This document shows, piece by piece, positions 36,906-45,765 of a stretch of 64,000 nucleotides of DNA. Below the pieces are notes generated by a model. That model was given only the letters and a program-made list of their open reading frames with translations, was not told the DNA's origin and searched no databases. Source of the stretch: Thiohalomonas sp963783235. Lineage in GTDB: Bacteria; Pseudomonadota; Gammaproteobacteria; Thiohalomonadales; Thiohalomonadaceae. A program made the translations under genes and the position numbers. The first letter of the stretch is position 1. Each line of letters begins with the position of its first letter. The DNA lies in NCBI GenBank assembly GCA_963783235.1, contig CAWAMN010000002.1, positions 1,685,839 through 1,749,838 of the forward strand, written 5' to 3'.

Positions 36906-37606
36906 GAGTGGGCCGGGGGCAGTCGGGCCAGAGCATGACGGAGTTCGTCATCATTCTGCCGGTCCTCTTCATGCTCATCTTCGGGGCCATCCAGTTCGGC
37001 CTTATCTATCATGCCAAGACCACCCTCAACTACGCCGCCTTCGAAGCGGCCCGGGCCGGGACCACCAATTCGGCATCGCGCTCCGCCATCGAAAGTGCGT
37101 TTTACGGGGCGATGGCCGCCCTCTACACCCATGAGCCGAACTTCGATGCGGCCATGGCCGCCCGGCAAAAGCTCGAGAGCGAGCCGCAACGCTTGTGTAT
37201 CGAGCGGCTGAATCCCACCACCCAGGCCTTTAACGACTTTGGCATCTGGAGCGATCCGCTGGGCGCCAATGTGATCCCCAATGACAATCTCATGTACCGT
37301 GACCCGACCCTGGGCCACAGCTCGCACCTGTCGGTACAGGATGCCAACCTGCTCAAGTTGCGGGTGAACTACTGCTACAAGCTGATCGTTCCGTTCGCCA
37401 GGGACGCCATCCGCATCCTGCTCGGCACCGGCGAGACCGACCCGGTGCACAACCCCGAGGGCGAGTGGTACCGTGGCTTCAAGGAGTACGGCGGGTTCCG
37501 GCACCGCTGCCTGACCCAGCTATCCGGGCTGCCCCTACAGGCGCAGGCAGTCATGCGCATGCAATCCCCCGCCACCGACGATGCCTTTCCGGCCAGTTGC
37601 GACTGA
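36902..37606 (+). CDS. tadE: TadE-like pseudopilin
   Basis: 234 residues from GTG 36902. SGQSMTEFVIILPVLFMLIFGAIQFGLIYHAKTTLNYAAFEAARAG is the canonical TadE N-terminus. Four Cys occur in the exported part. It overlaps the upstream lipoprotein gene (GTGA) and closes the pilus operon. Confidence 0.85.
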   Translation: MRVGRGQSGQSMTEFVIILPVLFMLIFGAIQFGLIYHAKTTLNYAAFEAARAGTTNSASRSAIESAFYGAMAALYTHEPNFDAAMAARQKLESEPQRLCIERLNPTTQAFNDFGIWSDPLGANVIPNDNLMYRDPTLGHSSHLSVQDANLLKLRVNYCYKLIVPFARDAIRILLGTGETDPVHNPEGEWYRGFKEYGGFRHRCLTQLSGLPLQAQAVMRMQSPATDDAFPASCD

Positions 37607-37637
37607 GCCGCTGTAGGCCCGATGTTTGGAGAAATCG

Positions 37638-39518
37638 ATGTTGCCAGGTGATCAGAGCGCCTTCACGGCCTTTGGCGGTTTCGCACCGGAAGGCCCAGCC
37701 GATGAGGCCGGCTGGATCCGCGCCATAGAGGGTCTGCTGGAACGCGAACAGCCGTTCCTTGCCTACGATTTCGCCACTCGCGCGGCAGGCCAGCATCCGC
37801 TCAGCCTCGACTTGGGGCTGCTGCGTGTGCTGGCGCTGCTCCGCGGACACTCCACAGGAACCGCCCGGTTGACCCTGGAAGAGCTGCGCCCCTACCTCGA
37901 TGACGACCTCTCCCTCGCCAGCCGGGCTCGCCTGGCGGCGGTGCACCGCTTGTTCTGGGAGCTTGAGGGCAAGCGCGATGAGCTGCGGGAGGCGCAACGC
38001 CTCTACCGCGGCCTGTACGAGGAGGTCGGCAGCCCTGACGATGCGGTGGAGGCCGCCGTTCTCAGTCTGCAACTCGGTGAACCTGAGACGGCCCGCCAGT
38101 TGGTCCGCCCCATCGTCGAGCATGCCGATCCGCTGGCGTGTGGACAGGCACACCTCATCCTCGGCCATGCCGGGCCGGCGGAGATGGCCTTTGGCGAGGC
38201 GGCCCGCGGCTGGGATCGGGATTACCGGCCGGTGGTGGCGGCGCTAAAGCGCGTGCAGGCGCTGTCGGCGGCGGGTGTGGAGGTACCCGAGGCGGTGATG
38301 CGGCTGCTGCAACCCCCCCGGGTGGTCATCTTCGGCGGTCAGCCCCTGGACCCGGCCGGCGTCGATGAGCCGCTGTTGCCTTCGAGCAAGCTGCCGGCCC
38401 TCAAACAGGCGATTGTCGAGACGCTCGACAAACTGGATGCCCGCATCGGCTATTCCAGCGCCGCCTGCGGTGCCGACATCCTGTTCATCGAGGCCCTGCA
38501 GGAGCGGGGTGGAGAGACCCATGTCGTGCTGCCGTGCGCCCTGGCGGATTTTGTCGAGGCCCGTGTCGCCTATGCCGGTGCCGAATGGGTGGAGCGTTTC
38601 GAAAAGGCGCTGGCCGGCGCCACCACCGTCTCCTACGCCACCAAGGAGCGCTATCTGGGCCACACCATCCTGCTGCGCTACGCCAACACGATCACCGTCG
38701 GCATGGGTTGGTTGCGGGCGAATCTGTTGCTGACCGAGCCGGAACTCATCGTCTCCTGGGATTACCGCTCGGCCAACCAGCCGGGCAGCCCGTCGGACTT
38801 CATGGACCATTGGCCCGACATCGCCCGGCTCCACCTCATCGAGCTTGATGAGTTGGCCGAGACGGGCACGGCGGTAGGGTTCGAGCGGCCGCACCTGAGC
38901 ATGGTGGTCCAGCCCGAGCGGGTGATACGCGCCATGCTGTTCGCCGATGTGGTGGGATACAGCAAGCTGGGCGAGGAGTACCTGCCCAACTTCTTCAAGC
39001 TGCTGGAGCGGGTCAAGGCGCTGTTCGATGCCACCGGCAACGAACCGGATCTGATAGAGGCCTGGGGGGATGCGCTCTATGTGGTCATGCCGACAGCACG
39101 GGCGCTGCTCACCCACGCCTTTCGCCTGCGCGAGGCCTTCACCCGGCTCGACCACCGCGACCTGGGCCTGCCGCTGCAGTTGAACATCCGTATCGGACTG
39201 CACGCCGGGCCGGTCTTCTCCGGTCGTCATCCGGTGACCGGTCGCCGCATCTTTTCCGGCCGGCAGGTGAATCGGGCGGCCCGCATCGAACCGATCACCA
39301 TGCCTGGCGAGGTCTACGGCTCACAGGAGTTCGTCTCGCTGCTGACGGCCGAGGAGAATACGGTCCGCCATGAACTGCAGTTTGGCGGCTCGCCCTACAG
39401 ACCCTGGTACCGGGCGGAGTATCTGGGGGAGGTGGAGATGCCGAAAAAGCATGGTCGCCAACCGGTCTACCATCTGCTGCCGGCCGCCGAACGGGCCAAT
39501 CTGACGGGCGAGCGATAA
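37638..39518 (+). CDS. Class III adenylate/guanylate cyclase with helical N-terminus and SLOG-like domain
   Basis: 626 residues. Residues 1-215 form a helical TPR-like domain (similar to TRAFs-binding/DUF4071 regions). Residues about 227-375 form a Rossmann-like SLOG domain: PRVVIFGGQPLD, then YSSAACGADILFIEALQERGG, and a long stretch ending in YANTITVGMGWLRANLLL. Residues about 425-600 are the cyclase catalytic domain with FADVVGYSKLGEEYLPNFF (metal Asp), AWGDALYVVM (second metal Asp) and GRQVNRAARIEPI (transition-state Asn/Arg). Start: ATG at 37638 with GGAG ten bases upstream. It lies 31 bp after tadE and is probably in the same transcript. It would make cAMP or cGMP; the SLOG domain may bind a nucleotide signal. 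Confidence 0.75.
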   Translation: MLPGDQSAFTAFGGFAPEGPADEAGWIRAIEGLLEREQPFLAYDFATRAAGQHPLSLDLGLLRVLALLRGHSTGTARLTLEELRPYLDDDLSLASRARLAAVHRLFWELEGKRDELREAQRLYRGLYEEVGSPDDAVEAAVLSLQLGEPETARQLVRPIVEHADPLACGQAHLILGHAGPAEMAFGEAARGWDRDYRPVVAALKRVQALSAAGVEVPEAVMRLLQPPRVVIFGGQPLDPAGVDEPLLPSSKLPALKQAIVETLDKLDARIGYSSAACGADILFIEALQERGGETHVVLPCALADFVEARVAYAGAEWVERFEKALAGATTVSYATKERYLGHTILLRYANTITVGMGWLRANLLLTEPELIVSWDYRSANQPGSPSDFMDHWPDIARLHLIELDELAETGTAVGFERPHLSMVVQPERVIRAMLFADVVGYSKLGEEYLPNFFKLLERVKALFDATGNEPDLIEAWGDALYVVMPTARALLTHAFRLREAFTRLDHRDLGLPLQLNIRIGLHAGPVFSGRHPVTGRRIFSGRQVNRAARIEPITMPGEVYGSQEFVSLLTAEENTVRHELQFGGSPYRPWYRAEYLGEVEMPKKHGRQPVYHLLPAAERANLTGER

Positions 39519-39531
39519 GCCCTTCACTTCA

Positions 39532-39585
39532 TGGGAGCGACGCCTTGCTGCGGTTCGGTGCTCACGCGGCTGGCGACCGCTCCCA
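39532..39585. repeat. Extragenic palindrome (tgggagcg family)
   Basis: The arms tgggagcgacgcc (39532-39544) and its near-complement ggcgaccgctccca (39572-39585) form a stem with one bulge, between convergent genes. The outer arm matches that of the palindrome at 61606-61667, so the two probably belong to one repeat family. Confidence 0.6.
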
Positions 39586-39611
39586 GAAGTTAGGAGGACG
39601 GGAGGTTCCGC

Positions 39612-40610
39612 TCAGTCTTTCGCCCACTCGAAGGCATCGCCGAAGCAGTGGTCGGCCGGCAAGCCTTTTTCGCCCAGGGTGTCCCTTGCGGTATAAACCA
39701 TGTCGGGGTGGCCACAGGCATACATCTCGAATCCGCTCAGGTCCTCGAAATCGGCCGCCGCGACGTTCTGCACATAGCCGGTGCGCCCCTCCCAGTCATC
39801 ACTGGGACGGGAGAGGACGGGACGGTAATGGACATTGGCGTACTCGGCGTCCCAGCGCTGGGCCAGTCGATGGAGGTACAGATCTTCCGCCGAGCGGGCG
39901 CCCCAGTAGAGGTAAATGGGCCGGGTGCAGCCTTCGGCCAGGGCGTGCTCGATAATGCCTTTCACCGGCCCGAAGCCGGTGCCGGTGGCGAGCATGATAA
40001 TGGGGCGCTCGGAGTCCTCGCGCAGGAAGAAGCTGCCGTGCGGTCCCTCGATGCGGATGATGTCGCCCTCCTTCATCTCGGAGAAGGCGCGCTCGGTGAA
40101 GCGGCCGCCCTTGACGTGACGGACGTGCAATTCCAGAAGGTCGTCCTGGTGCGGCGCGTTGGCGAGGGAGAAGGAGCGCTTGCGGCCATCCTCCATGATG
40201 AACTGAACATACTGGCCGGCGAGGAACTGCATGCGGCTCTCCTCCGGAAGCTTCAGCCACAGGCGCATGACCTCACCGATCCGCTCCATCCGGCTGACCT
40301 TGGTGGGATATTCCTTGACCGGAATCTCTTCAGCGGCGCTAATCTCGTGAACCTCGACGGCCACATCGCCTTCGGGTTTGGCGATGCAGAACAGGGCGTA
40401 GCCCTCTTCCTGTTCCTCGTCGGTGATGGCCATCGCTTCGTCATCATAACGGACCTTGCCCTGGCTGACTTTCCCTTTGCAGGCTCCGCAGGCGCCGTTG
40501 CGGCAACCGTAGGGGAACGCATAACCGCTGCGCAGCGCCGCATCGAGAATGCTCTCGTCGCCCTCGGTTTCGAACGCATGGCCGCTCGGCCGGACTTCAA
40601 CTTTGCTCAT
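39612..40610 (-). CDS. 2Fe-2S ferredoxin-NAD(P)H flavin reductase (CDP-6-deoxy-delta-3,4-glucoseen reductase-like)
   Basis: 332 residues. The N-terminal plant-type ferredoxin domain has Cys ligands in YGCRNGACGACKGKV with the fourth in YALFCIA. The FAD-binding part has RKRSFSLANAP, and the NAD(P) part has MLATGTGFGPVKGIIEHAL and ACGHPDMVYTARDTL. The enzyme passes electrons between NAD(P)H and the 2Fe-2S cluster in the cytoplasm. The partner oxygenase or dehydratase is not in the window. The start at 40610 has AGGA upstream. It is divergent from the epimerase gene across a short region with a dyad. Confidence 0.87.
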   Translation of the reverse strand: MSKVEVRPSGHAFETEGDESILDAALRSGYAFPYGCRNGACGACKGKVSQGKVRYDDEAMAITDEEQEEGYALFCIAKPEGDVAVEVHEISAAEEIPVKEYPTKVSRMERIGEVMRLWLKLPEESRMQFLAGQYVQFIMEDGRKRSFSLANAPHQDDLLELHVRHVKGGRFTERAFSEMKEGDIIRIEGPHGSFFLREDSERPIIMLATGTGFGPVKGIIEHALAEGCTRPIYLYWGARSAEDLYLHRLAQRWDAEYANVHYRPVLSRPSDDWEGRTGYVQNVAAADFEDLSGFEMYACGHPDMVYTARDTLGEKGLPADHCFGDAFEWAKD

Positions 40611-40637
40611 GGGTGTTCCTTTAATCGCAATCAAACA

Positions 40638-40672
40638 GCAAACTAAAATAGTCGGGTTTTCGTCTAGTTTGC
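40638..40672. promoter_or_regulatory. Dyad between divergent reductase and epimerase genes
   Basis: gcaaact (40638-40644) and agtttgc (40666-40672) form a 7-bp inverted repeat with a 21-bp AT-richer centre, placed in the 77-bp divergent promoter region. It may be an operator; no regulator gene is adjacent. The evidence is only the symmetry and position. Confidence 0.25.
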
Positions 40673-40687
40673 CATTTAGGTGCCGTT

Positions 40688-41566
40688 TTGGACAGAGTCT
40701 TGATTATCGGTTTCGGCGATATAGGTCGCCGCGTGGCCGCACTGTATCGCACTTTGGGCCCGGTCGTCAGCGGATTGAGCCGTCATTCGGAGTCGGCCGG
40801 AAGCGATCAGGAAGGCGCCCGGATGATCTTCGCAGACCTGGATCGACCCGCGACCCTGCGAGGGCTGCCAACCGCCAACGCGCTGGTTTACTACTTTGCC
40901 CCGCCGCCCCGGGAGGGCACGACCGACCCGCGCATGGCAGCCTTCCTGGAGTCGGCCTCCCGACCCCTCCCATCCCGGGTGGTCTACATCAGCACCAGTG
41001 GTGTCTACGGCGATCGGGCCGGGGAGTGGGTGGATGAGACCGCCGAGCCCCGACCGGAAACCGACCGGGCCCGACGCCGCCTGGATGCTGAAAACCGGCT
41101 GCGAAGCTGGGGAGAAGAGCAGCAGGTCCCGGTGGTGGTCCTGCGGGTGGGTGGGATCTATGGACCGGGCCGGCTGCCGGTGGCACGGCTTCTCAAAGGA
41201 TTGCCGGTCCTGCGGGAGTCGGATTGCGGCTACACCAACCGCATCCATGTGGAGGACCTGGTAGCGGCCTGCCGGGCCGCTGCCGAACAGGGCCAGCCGC
41301 ACGCCATTTACAATGTCAGCGACGGCCATCCCGGCACCATGACCGGCTACTTCAAAGCCGTGGCGGCCACGCTGGGGTTGCCGGCACCCCCCGAACTGTC
41401 GATGGCCGAGGCCGAGAAACGGCTCAGTCCGGCCATGCTCTCGTACCTCACCGAATCGCGCCGCCTCGATAACCGTCGTCTCCTGGAGGCGCTGGGTGTC
41501 CAGTTGCGCTATCCCGACCTGGAAAGCGGTTTGGCCGCGATCGAGTCCGCCCGGGAGTTGTCCTGA
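40688..41566 (+). CDS. NAD-dependent epimerase/dehydratase family protein (SDR)
   Basis: 292 residues from TTG 40688. The Rossmann nucleotide motif is GFGDIGRRVA; the active-site region is VVYISTSGVYGDR, with the Tyr of the SDR YxxxK displaced as in the YeeZ-like atypical group; YGPGRLPVARLLKG follows. Members are poorly characterised nucleotide-sugar-like epimerases. A likely unusual TTG start is supported by in-frame context and the absence of an earlier ATG. The small membrane protein gene follows 54 bp downstream. Confidence 0.8.
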   Translation: MDRVLIIGFGDIGRRVAALYRTLGPVVSGLSRHSESAGSDQEGARMIFADLDRPATLRGLPTANALVYYFAPPPREGTTDPRMAAFLESASRPLPSRVVYISTSGVYGDRAGEWVDETAEPRPETDRARRRLDAENRLRSWGEEQQVPVVVLRVGGIYGPGRLPVARLLKGLPVLRESDCGYTNRIHVEDLVAACRAAAEQGQPHAIYNVSDGHPGTMTGYFKAVAATLGLPAPPELSMAEAEKRLSPAMLSYLTESRRLDNRRLLEALGVQLRYPDLESGLAAIESARELS

Positions 41567-41620
41567 GTCCACGGAGCCGCCGTTGGGTATGATGACAGTC
41601 GGGCCACCCGGAAGGGGATC

Positions 41621-41848
41621 ATGCTGAGAACCGTTGCCGCGCTTTTTGTCGGCGCCACTGCCGCCTACCACTCCGAGTTGACCAGCAGTTTGAGGTGGGA
41701 AGGGCTGGTGCTGCCGCTGCTTGCCGGTTTCTGTTTCCTGTATGTCGTGATTCGGGCCGTGATGCACTCGATTGCCCGCGGCGGCTGGGGGGACGGAGAC
41801 GGTTGGGGAGGATTCGACGGCGGCGGTGACTGCGGAGGGGACGATTAG
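41621..41848 (+). CDS. Small membrane protein, Gly/Asp-rich tail
   Basis: 75 residues. Two hydrophobic segments (about 2-15 and 29-50) precede a tail rich in Gly, Trp and Asp (GGWGDGDGWGGFDGGG) with a single Cys. The tail resembles the acidic Gly-rich ends of some small membrane proteins of unknown function. The stop is 3 bp from the convergent ParA-like gene. No family was recognised. Confidence 0.5.
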   Translation: MLRTVAALFVGATAAYHSELTSSLRWEGLVLPLLAGFCFLYVVIRAVMHSIARGGWGDGDGWGGFDGGGDCGGDD

Positions 41849-41851
41849 GCC

Positions 41852-42517
41852 TCAGCCCTTGGGCTTCTTCTTTTGGCGGGGACGGCTCGCCTGCCCCTCC
41901 AGCCACCCGATCAGCGGTTCCCAGTGCTCGACTTCAGCCCCGGTGCGCGAGGGCGGCAGCTCGAAGATCCCCAACCCCTGGTCGGCCGCACGAATATACG
42001 CCTGACTGTCCCGCAGGGTCGCAACGAAGGGGATCTCCAGCGAGTCGAGAAAGCGTCGCAGCGACTGGTAAATACGTGTGTTCTCGCGCACGCGATTGGC
42101 CACCACCGCGACCTGCGTCTTCTCACGCGAGATCCGTCCCACCAGCAGCAGGTCATGGATAAAATGCGTAGTGGCGCGGATATCAAAAGGAGAAGGCAGC
42201 ACCGGAATGATGATGGCGTGAGCCCTTTTGACATAACGCTTCATGACGTTGCCGTGAGTCGCAGCTGGTGCATCCATCACCAGGTAGCCCTTTGAGAGCG
42301 GCAGCATCAGTTTATCCTTTTCACTCTCCACCGCCAGGCCATGGATAGGTGGGCGATCGTCAGGCCTTATCTCCAGCCAATCCAGCGCACTCCCCTGAGC
42401 ATCGAAGTCCGCCAGCGCCACCGTTTCGCCGCCGACGGCGAAATAACTGGCGAGGTTGGTCGCCACGGTGGTTTTGCCGCAGCCCCCTTTCGGGTTCAGC
42501 ACCATGATCCGGCGCAA
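41852..42517 (-). CDS. ParA/MinD-family ATPase
   Basis: 221 residues from a TTG at 42517 (RRIMVLNPKGG), preceded by gggagaga; the ATG at 42505 is the alternative. The deviant Walker A motif is KGGCGKTTVATNLA, the Asp of the switch is in ADFDAQGSALDWL, and VMDAPAATHG is the Walker B-like region. It belongs to the orphan ParA group with a basic C-terminal tail (RPRQKKKPKG). There is no ParB partner nearby, and it is too far from the Tad locus to be assigned as CpaE. It likely positions some cellular cargo. Confidence 0.8.
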   Translation of the reverse strand: MRRIMVLNPKGGCGKTTVATNLASYFAVGGETVALADFDAQGSALDWLEIRPDDRPPIHGLAVESEKDKLMLPLSKGYLVMDAPAATHGNVMKRYVKRAHAIIIPVLPSPFDIRATTHFIHDLLLVGRISREKTQVAVVANRVRENTRIYQSLRRFLDSLEIPFVATLRDSQAYIRAADQGLGIFELPPSRTGAEVEHWEPLIGWLEGQASRPRQKKKPKG

Positions 42518-43006
42518 AGGCTCTCTCCCGATAATGACGAGCAAACAGGTTAACCCGAGCCGGACCGAAAGCAAGCGCAACCGACCGTCAGGTTATCGAA
42601 GTCCCGAGTACGCCGGAGTAGCGGTTCGACTTCTCCCGGTTCTCTACCTGCAAACGGTCGGACCTCAAACCGCGTCATTGGGGGGCGCTGTCCATCCCGA
42701 GCGTGATACAAACCGCAATTAAACCGAGTCTAGTTGACAGCTCCATATCCGACTATTATGCTTGGTCTTGATTCCGGATTCGCCGACCAGGAATAGCGAG
42801 GAGCTGCCGGCGGATTGCAGGGGCGGACCGCGGTACGGCGGGCCGTCCCGGGCTGAAATCAAGTCCCGGAACCGTGCACCACTTGCTGAGCAATACCCCC
42901 CTTCACGGCAGCCCCCCGCTGCCGTTTTTTTTTGCTTTCGCCTTGGGGAAATTAAAGTTTAGGATGAGGTTTTCCGGTCGAACTCGAACAAGTGAGGGAG
43001 GACTCC
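42518..43006. other. Intergenic region before the beta-hydroxyacid dehydrogenase gene
   Basis: About 490 bp. It contains the promoter candidate at 42734-42762 and a run of T near 42925-42935 after a GC-rich segment (cggcagccccccgctgccg), which could act as a terminator or attenuator in the leader. No open frame with coding character was seen. Confidence 0.4.
42734..42762 (+). promoter_or_regulatory. Sigma-70 promoter candidate
   Basis: ttgaca (42734-42739) and tatgct (42757-42762) are separated by 17 bp, a near-consensus housekeeping promoter. It lies 245 bp upstream of the dehydrogenase gene at 43007, with a long leader between them in which no gene is seen. Confidence 0.6.
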
Positions 43007-43894
43007 GTGGAAAAAATCGGTTTCATCGGTCTCGGGGCCATGGGTACCGCCATGGCCTGGAACATCAAGAAGGGCGGTTATCCACTGCATGTCTGGAACC
43101 GTTCCTACGCCTCCACGGTTCCCTTTCGCGAAGGTGGTGTCGCCGTTTGTGAAAGCCCCCGGGAGGTGGCCGGAAGGGCCGATGTGGTGGTGATTATGGT
43201 CACCGGCCCCAAGGCGCTGACAGAGGTCGTCGAAGGGCCGCAGGGGGTTGCGGCAGGGCTGACGCCCGGCAAGACCGTCATCAACATGAGCACCGTCTCG
43301 CCGGATGCCACGGAGGGCGCTGCAGCAAAGGTTACCGGGAGCGGCGCGGCCTTTGTCGATGCCCCGGTTTCCGGCACTGTGAAGCCGGCCCGGGAAGGCA
43401 GTCTGGTGATCCTGGGCGGTGCCCAGTCCAAGGACCTGGACAGGGTCATGCCCCTTCTTAAAACCATGGGCCGGGAGGTGGTGCGTTGCGGTGGGGTCGG
43501 CCAAGGCACGCGGATGAAGTTGGTGCTGAACCTGATGCTGGGCAACATGATGCAGGCCCTTGCCGAGGCGATGGTGCTCGGTAAAAGCTTCGAGCTCGAC
43601 CCCCAAGCCCTTCTCAAGGCGCTCGGCGGTGGAGCCCTCGGTGCTCCCATGTACCAGGCGAAGGGCAAGGCCATTACCGACGGCAACTTCAGCAGCCAGT
43701 TCCCGGTCCATTTGATGTTGAAGGACCTGAACCTGTTGCTCGAAGGGGCGGGTCAAGCCGGCGTGCCCCTGCCGCAGAGTTCGTCCACCCGGGAGTGCTT
43801 TGTGTCGGCGATGGCCAAAGGGTACGGGCAGCAGGATATGGCCGCCGTCGTCAAGGTGCTGGAGGATTTGACCGGGCGCACAGTGCGGGATTGA
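43007..43894 (+). CDS. NAD(P)-dependent beta-hydroxyacid dehydrogenase (3-hydroxyisobutyrate/GarR family)
   Basis: 295 residues from GTG 43007, with gggagg upstream; GTG 42992 is the alternative. The Rossmann motif is GFIGLGAMGTAMAWN, substrate binding is in DAPVSGTVKPAREGSL, and the catalytic Lys is in GQGTRMKLVLN. Members oxidise 3-hydroxyisobutyrate, tartronate semialdehyde or similar substrates; glyoxylate/succinic semialdehyde reduction is another option. No pathway partners lie next to it, so the substrate is undetermined. Confidence 0.88.
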   Translation: MEKIGFIGLGAMGTAMAWNIKKGGYPLHVWNRSYASTVPFREGGVAVCESPREVAGRADVVVIMVTGPKALTEVVEGPQGVAAGLTPGKTVINMSTVSPDATEGAAAKVTGSGAAFVDAPVSGTVKPAREGSLVILGGAQSKDLDRVMPLLKTMGREVVRCGGVGQGTRMKLVLNLMLGNMMQALAEAMVLGKSFELDPQALLKALGGGALGAPMYQAKGKAITDGNFSSQFPVHLMLKDLNLLLEGAGQAGVPLPQSSSTRECFVSAMAKGYGQQDMAAVVKVLEDLTGRTVRD

Positions 43895-44003
43895 CCGCTC
43901 CTTGCCTCCACCGCTGGAAGGAAGCGCCGGCCCGGAGGCCGCAACCAGGTATACCGGAGCGGATCTGTTGAAGCGGTTTCTTAACTGGAGCGGGGGAGCG
44001 CTT

Positions 44004-45008
44004 TCAGCGTTCCTCCAACGTTTCAGTGATGGGCTGCCCGAAGTGGCGACCGGTCTTCTCGCCAAAGTGCGCCAGGACCGCATCGCCTTTTCGGAGGGTG
44101 GTCACCGAGACCGGTTCTCCGTGGGGTGAGGTGAGCCTGATGGTCTCGGCATTTTGTAGCACCAGCGAAACGCGCTCACCTTCTGCATTTTCCGCCACCA
44201 GCAGCAGCATCGGACGCCGTTCGATCTTGTTTCGGCCCACGGCCACACCATGTCCGTGCCCGTCGGGATCGCAGGCCAACACCTCGTCGCCCGCACCGAG
44301 TTCACAGAGATATTTCGTCCGGTTCCCCGGCAGCCGCACATAGGCGTGCACGGCCCCGGCGTTGACCCGGAACGGACGGGCCGCGCAGTAAGGGCTTTCG
44401 ACGTTCTCGTTGTGGACGAGAAACAGGGCATGGCCACTATTTCCCACCAGCAGGCCGACGCCGGGCGGCAGCAGGCTGGTGGTATCGATGCAGCAGCGAT
44501 CGCTCATGGTTACCGGACGGGTCTCGACAATGTGGGCGGTTTCCAGCGACACGGTTTCGACACTGGCGCGTTCCACGACCTCTCCGGTCTTTTGGATTTC
44601 AGTGGCATTGTCGGTCACCAGCAGAATGCCATCGGCCCCGCGCTCCATGACCTGCAGGGCGATGTCGGCCTCCTCGGCGCTGTGGACGGTCTGAATCAAA
44701 TTGCCCGTCCTGGCGATGAGGTTTTCGAGGGGAATAATGCTCCAGTCCTCGTTTTCGATGACGGTGGGCACCCGACCCTCCACGGCCGCCTCGTCCTCCT
44801 TGCACGTGATTCGGACCCGCTGGACGTCACGTCCCCACTGCCAGTCACCATCTTCGGCGATGGTGGTGACCTGGCCCAGGGGTTTCACCTCGTCGCTATA
44901 ACCCGGCGGGACCGCGACGGCCTCGGCGCCCGCCTCGATGGCGGCGGTCACAAGGGCCTTGTCGAAAGGTTCGACGGCCATCCAAAAACGTTTTCTCATG
45001 CCGCGCAA
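44004..45008 (-). CDS. 3-dehydroquinate synthase II (archaeal-type)
   Basis: 334 residues. Starts with TTG at 45008 (gagagg six bases upstream); ATG 44999 is the alternative. The sequence KRFWMAVEPFDKALVTAAIEAGAEAVAVP and the stretches ENLIARTGNLIQTVHS and RPFRVNAGAVHAYV identify the DHQS-II family (PF01959). In archaea it forms 3-dehydroquinate from the 2-amino-3,7-dideoxy-heptulosonate precursor; related bacterial enzymes serve aminohydroxybenzoate synthesis. No companion aldolase gene lies adjacent. It is unusual in gammaproteobacteria, which normally use AroB. Confidence 0.85.
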   Translation of the reverse strand: MRGMRKRFWMAVEPFDKALVTAAIEAGAEAVAVPPGYSDEVKPLGQVTTIAEDGDWQWGRDVQRVRITCKEDEAAVEGRVPTVIENEDWSIIPLENLIARTGNLIQTVHSAEEADIALQVMERGADGILLVTDNATEIQKTGEVVERASVETVSLETAHIVETRPVTMSDRCCIDTTSLLPPGVGLLVGNSGHALFLVHNENVESPYCAARPFRVNAGAVHAYVRLPGNRTKYLCELGAGDEVLACDPDGHGHGVAVGRNKIERRPMLLLVAENAEGERVSLVLQNAETIRLTSPHGEPVSVTTLRKGDAVLAHFGEKTGRHFGQPITETLEER

Positions 45009-45132
45009 CGGTAACCTCTCGGTCTATCAAAGCCAAGGGGACCGGCGGTTTCGGCAAAGCGGTGCCGGTTGAGAAGAGCGTCGGGAATCGCGATTGGCGA
45101 ATCGAAGCATGTTCTTTCGTAATCGTCGTCTT

Positions 45133-45765
45133 TCAGGGCTCCAGCTGCGCCTGCGGTGAACCCTCCTGAGCGGCTTCCAGCCCCGTCGTGGAGAGTTGAA
45201 TGAGTTCCGGCAGCAGCTGTTTCAGCGCACGGTTGGCGGCCACCACCCCTCCGTATGCGTCGTCCGAGGGGGCCGGCTGAGACGTCCTGAAGGTGCGGGT
45301 GGCGATCACCTCCTCGCTACGCATATCGATGATCTGGGCGCGAACCGCCATTTCCAGGTGGCTGGTTTCGCCGGTGAAGTCCTGGATCAGGTACAGCAAC
45401 TCGGTCTCCAACCGCCGGTCGGCACCCAGTCGTTGAGGGCCGTCGATGACCGCACTGAAAGCGCCTGCACTCTCCATTGCCTCAACCAGCAACGGCTGCA
45501 GCATTTTCGGCGGAGGCGCGGCCCATTCGTTGTAGGCGAAATAGGCGAGCTCAAAAGGCTGCTCCCGGTAGGCCATACCGGTGGTGGCAAATCCCGGACG
45601 GGCTTGGGGCTCCGCCACCTCGAGCACCGGCCCTCTCTCGTCCAGCGAACGGCCGGCCGGCTCCAGGCTCAATGTGAAGGTCTCGGTAGAGGGGGCGCGA
45701 CCGGGGACACTGCAGCCGGTTAGCAACAGGGCGCCGATGAGCAGGCAGGTTGCAGTGCGCATCAT
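45133..45765 (-). CDS. ABC-type transport auxiliary lipoprotein (PqiC/YmbA-like)
   Basis: 210 residues. Lipobox LLLTGC (Cys18). LPS-like beta/alpha ABC_trans_aux domain with FELAYFAYNEWAAPPPKMLQPLL near residues 70-95, the segment typical of this family. It is an outer-membrane-facing partner of MlaD/MCE transporters. Its ATG overlaps the mlaD stop. It is the last gene of the operon. Confidence 0.85.
   Translation of the reverse strand: MMRTATCLLIGALLLTGCSVPGRAPSTETFTLSLEPAGRSLDERGPVLEVAEPQARPGFATTGMAYREQPFELAYFAYNEWAAPPPKMLQPLLVEAMESAGAFSAVIDGPQRLGADRRLETELLYLIQDFTGETSHLEMAVRAQIIDMRSEEVIATRTFRTSQPAPSDDAYGGVVAANRALKQLLPELIQLSTTGLEAAQEGSPQAQLEP

Noticed and set aside
41852..42517. CpaE/TadZ of the Tad pilus
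   Set aside because: The ParA-like protein is short, lacks the N-terminal receiver-like domain of TadZ, and lies about 2.3 kb beyond the locus on the other strand.
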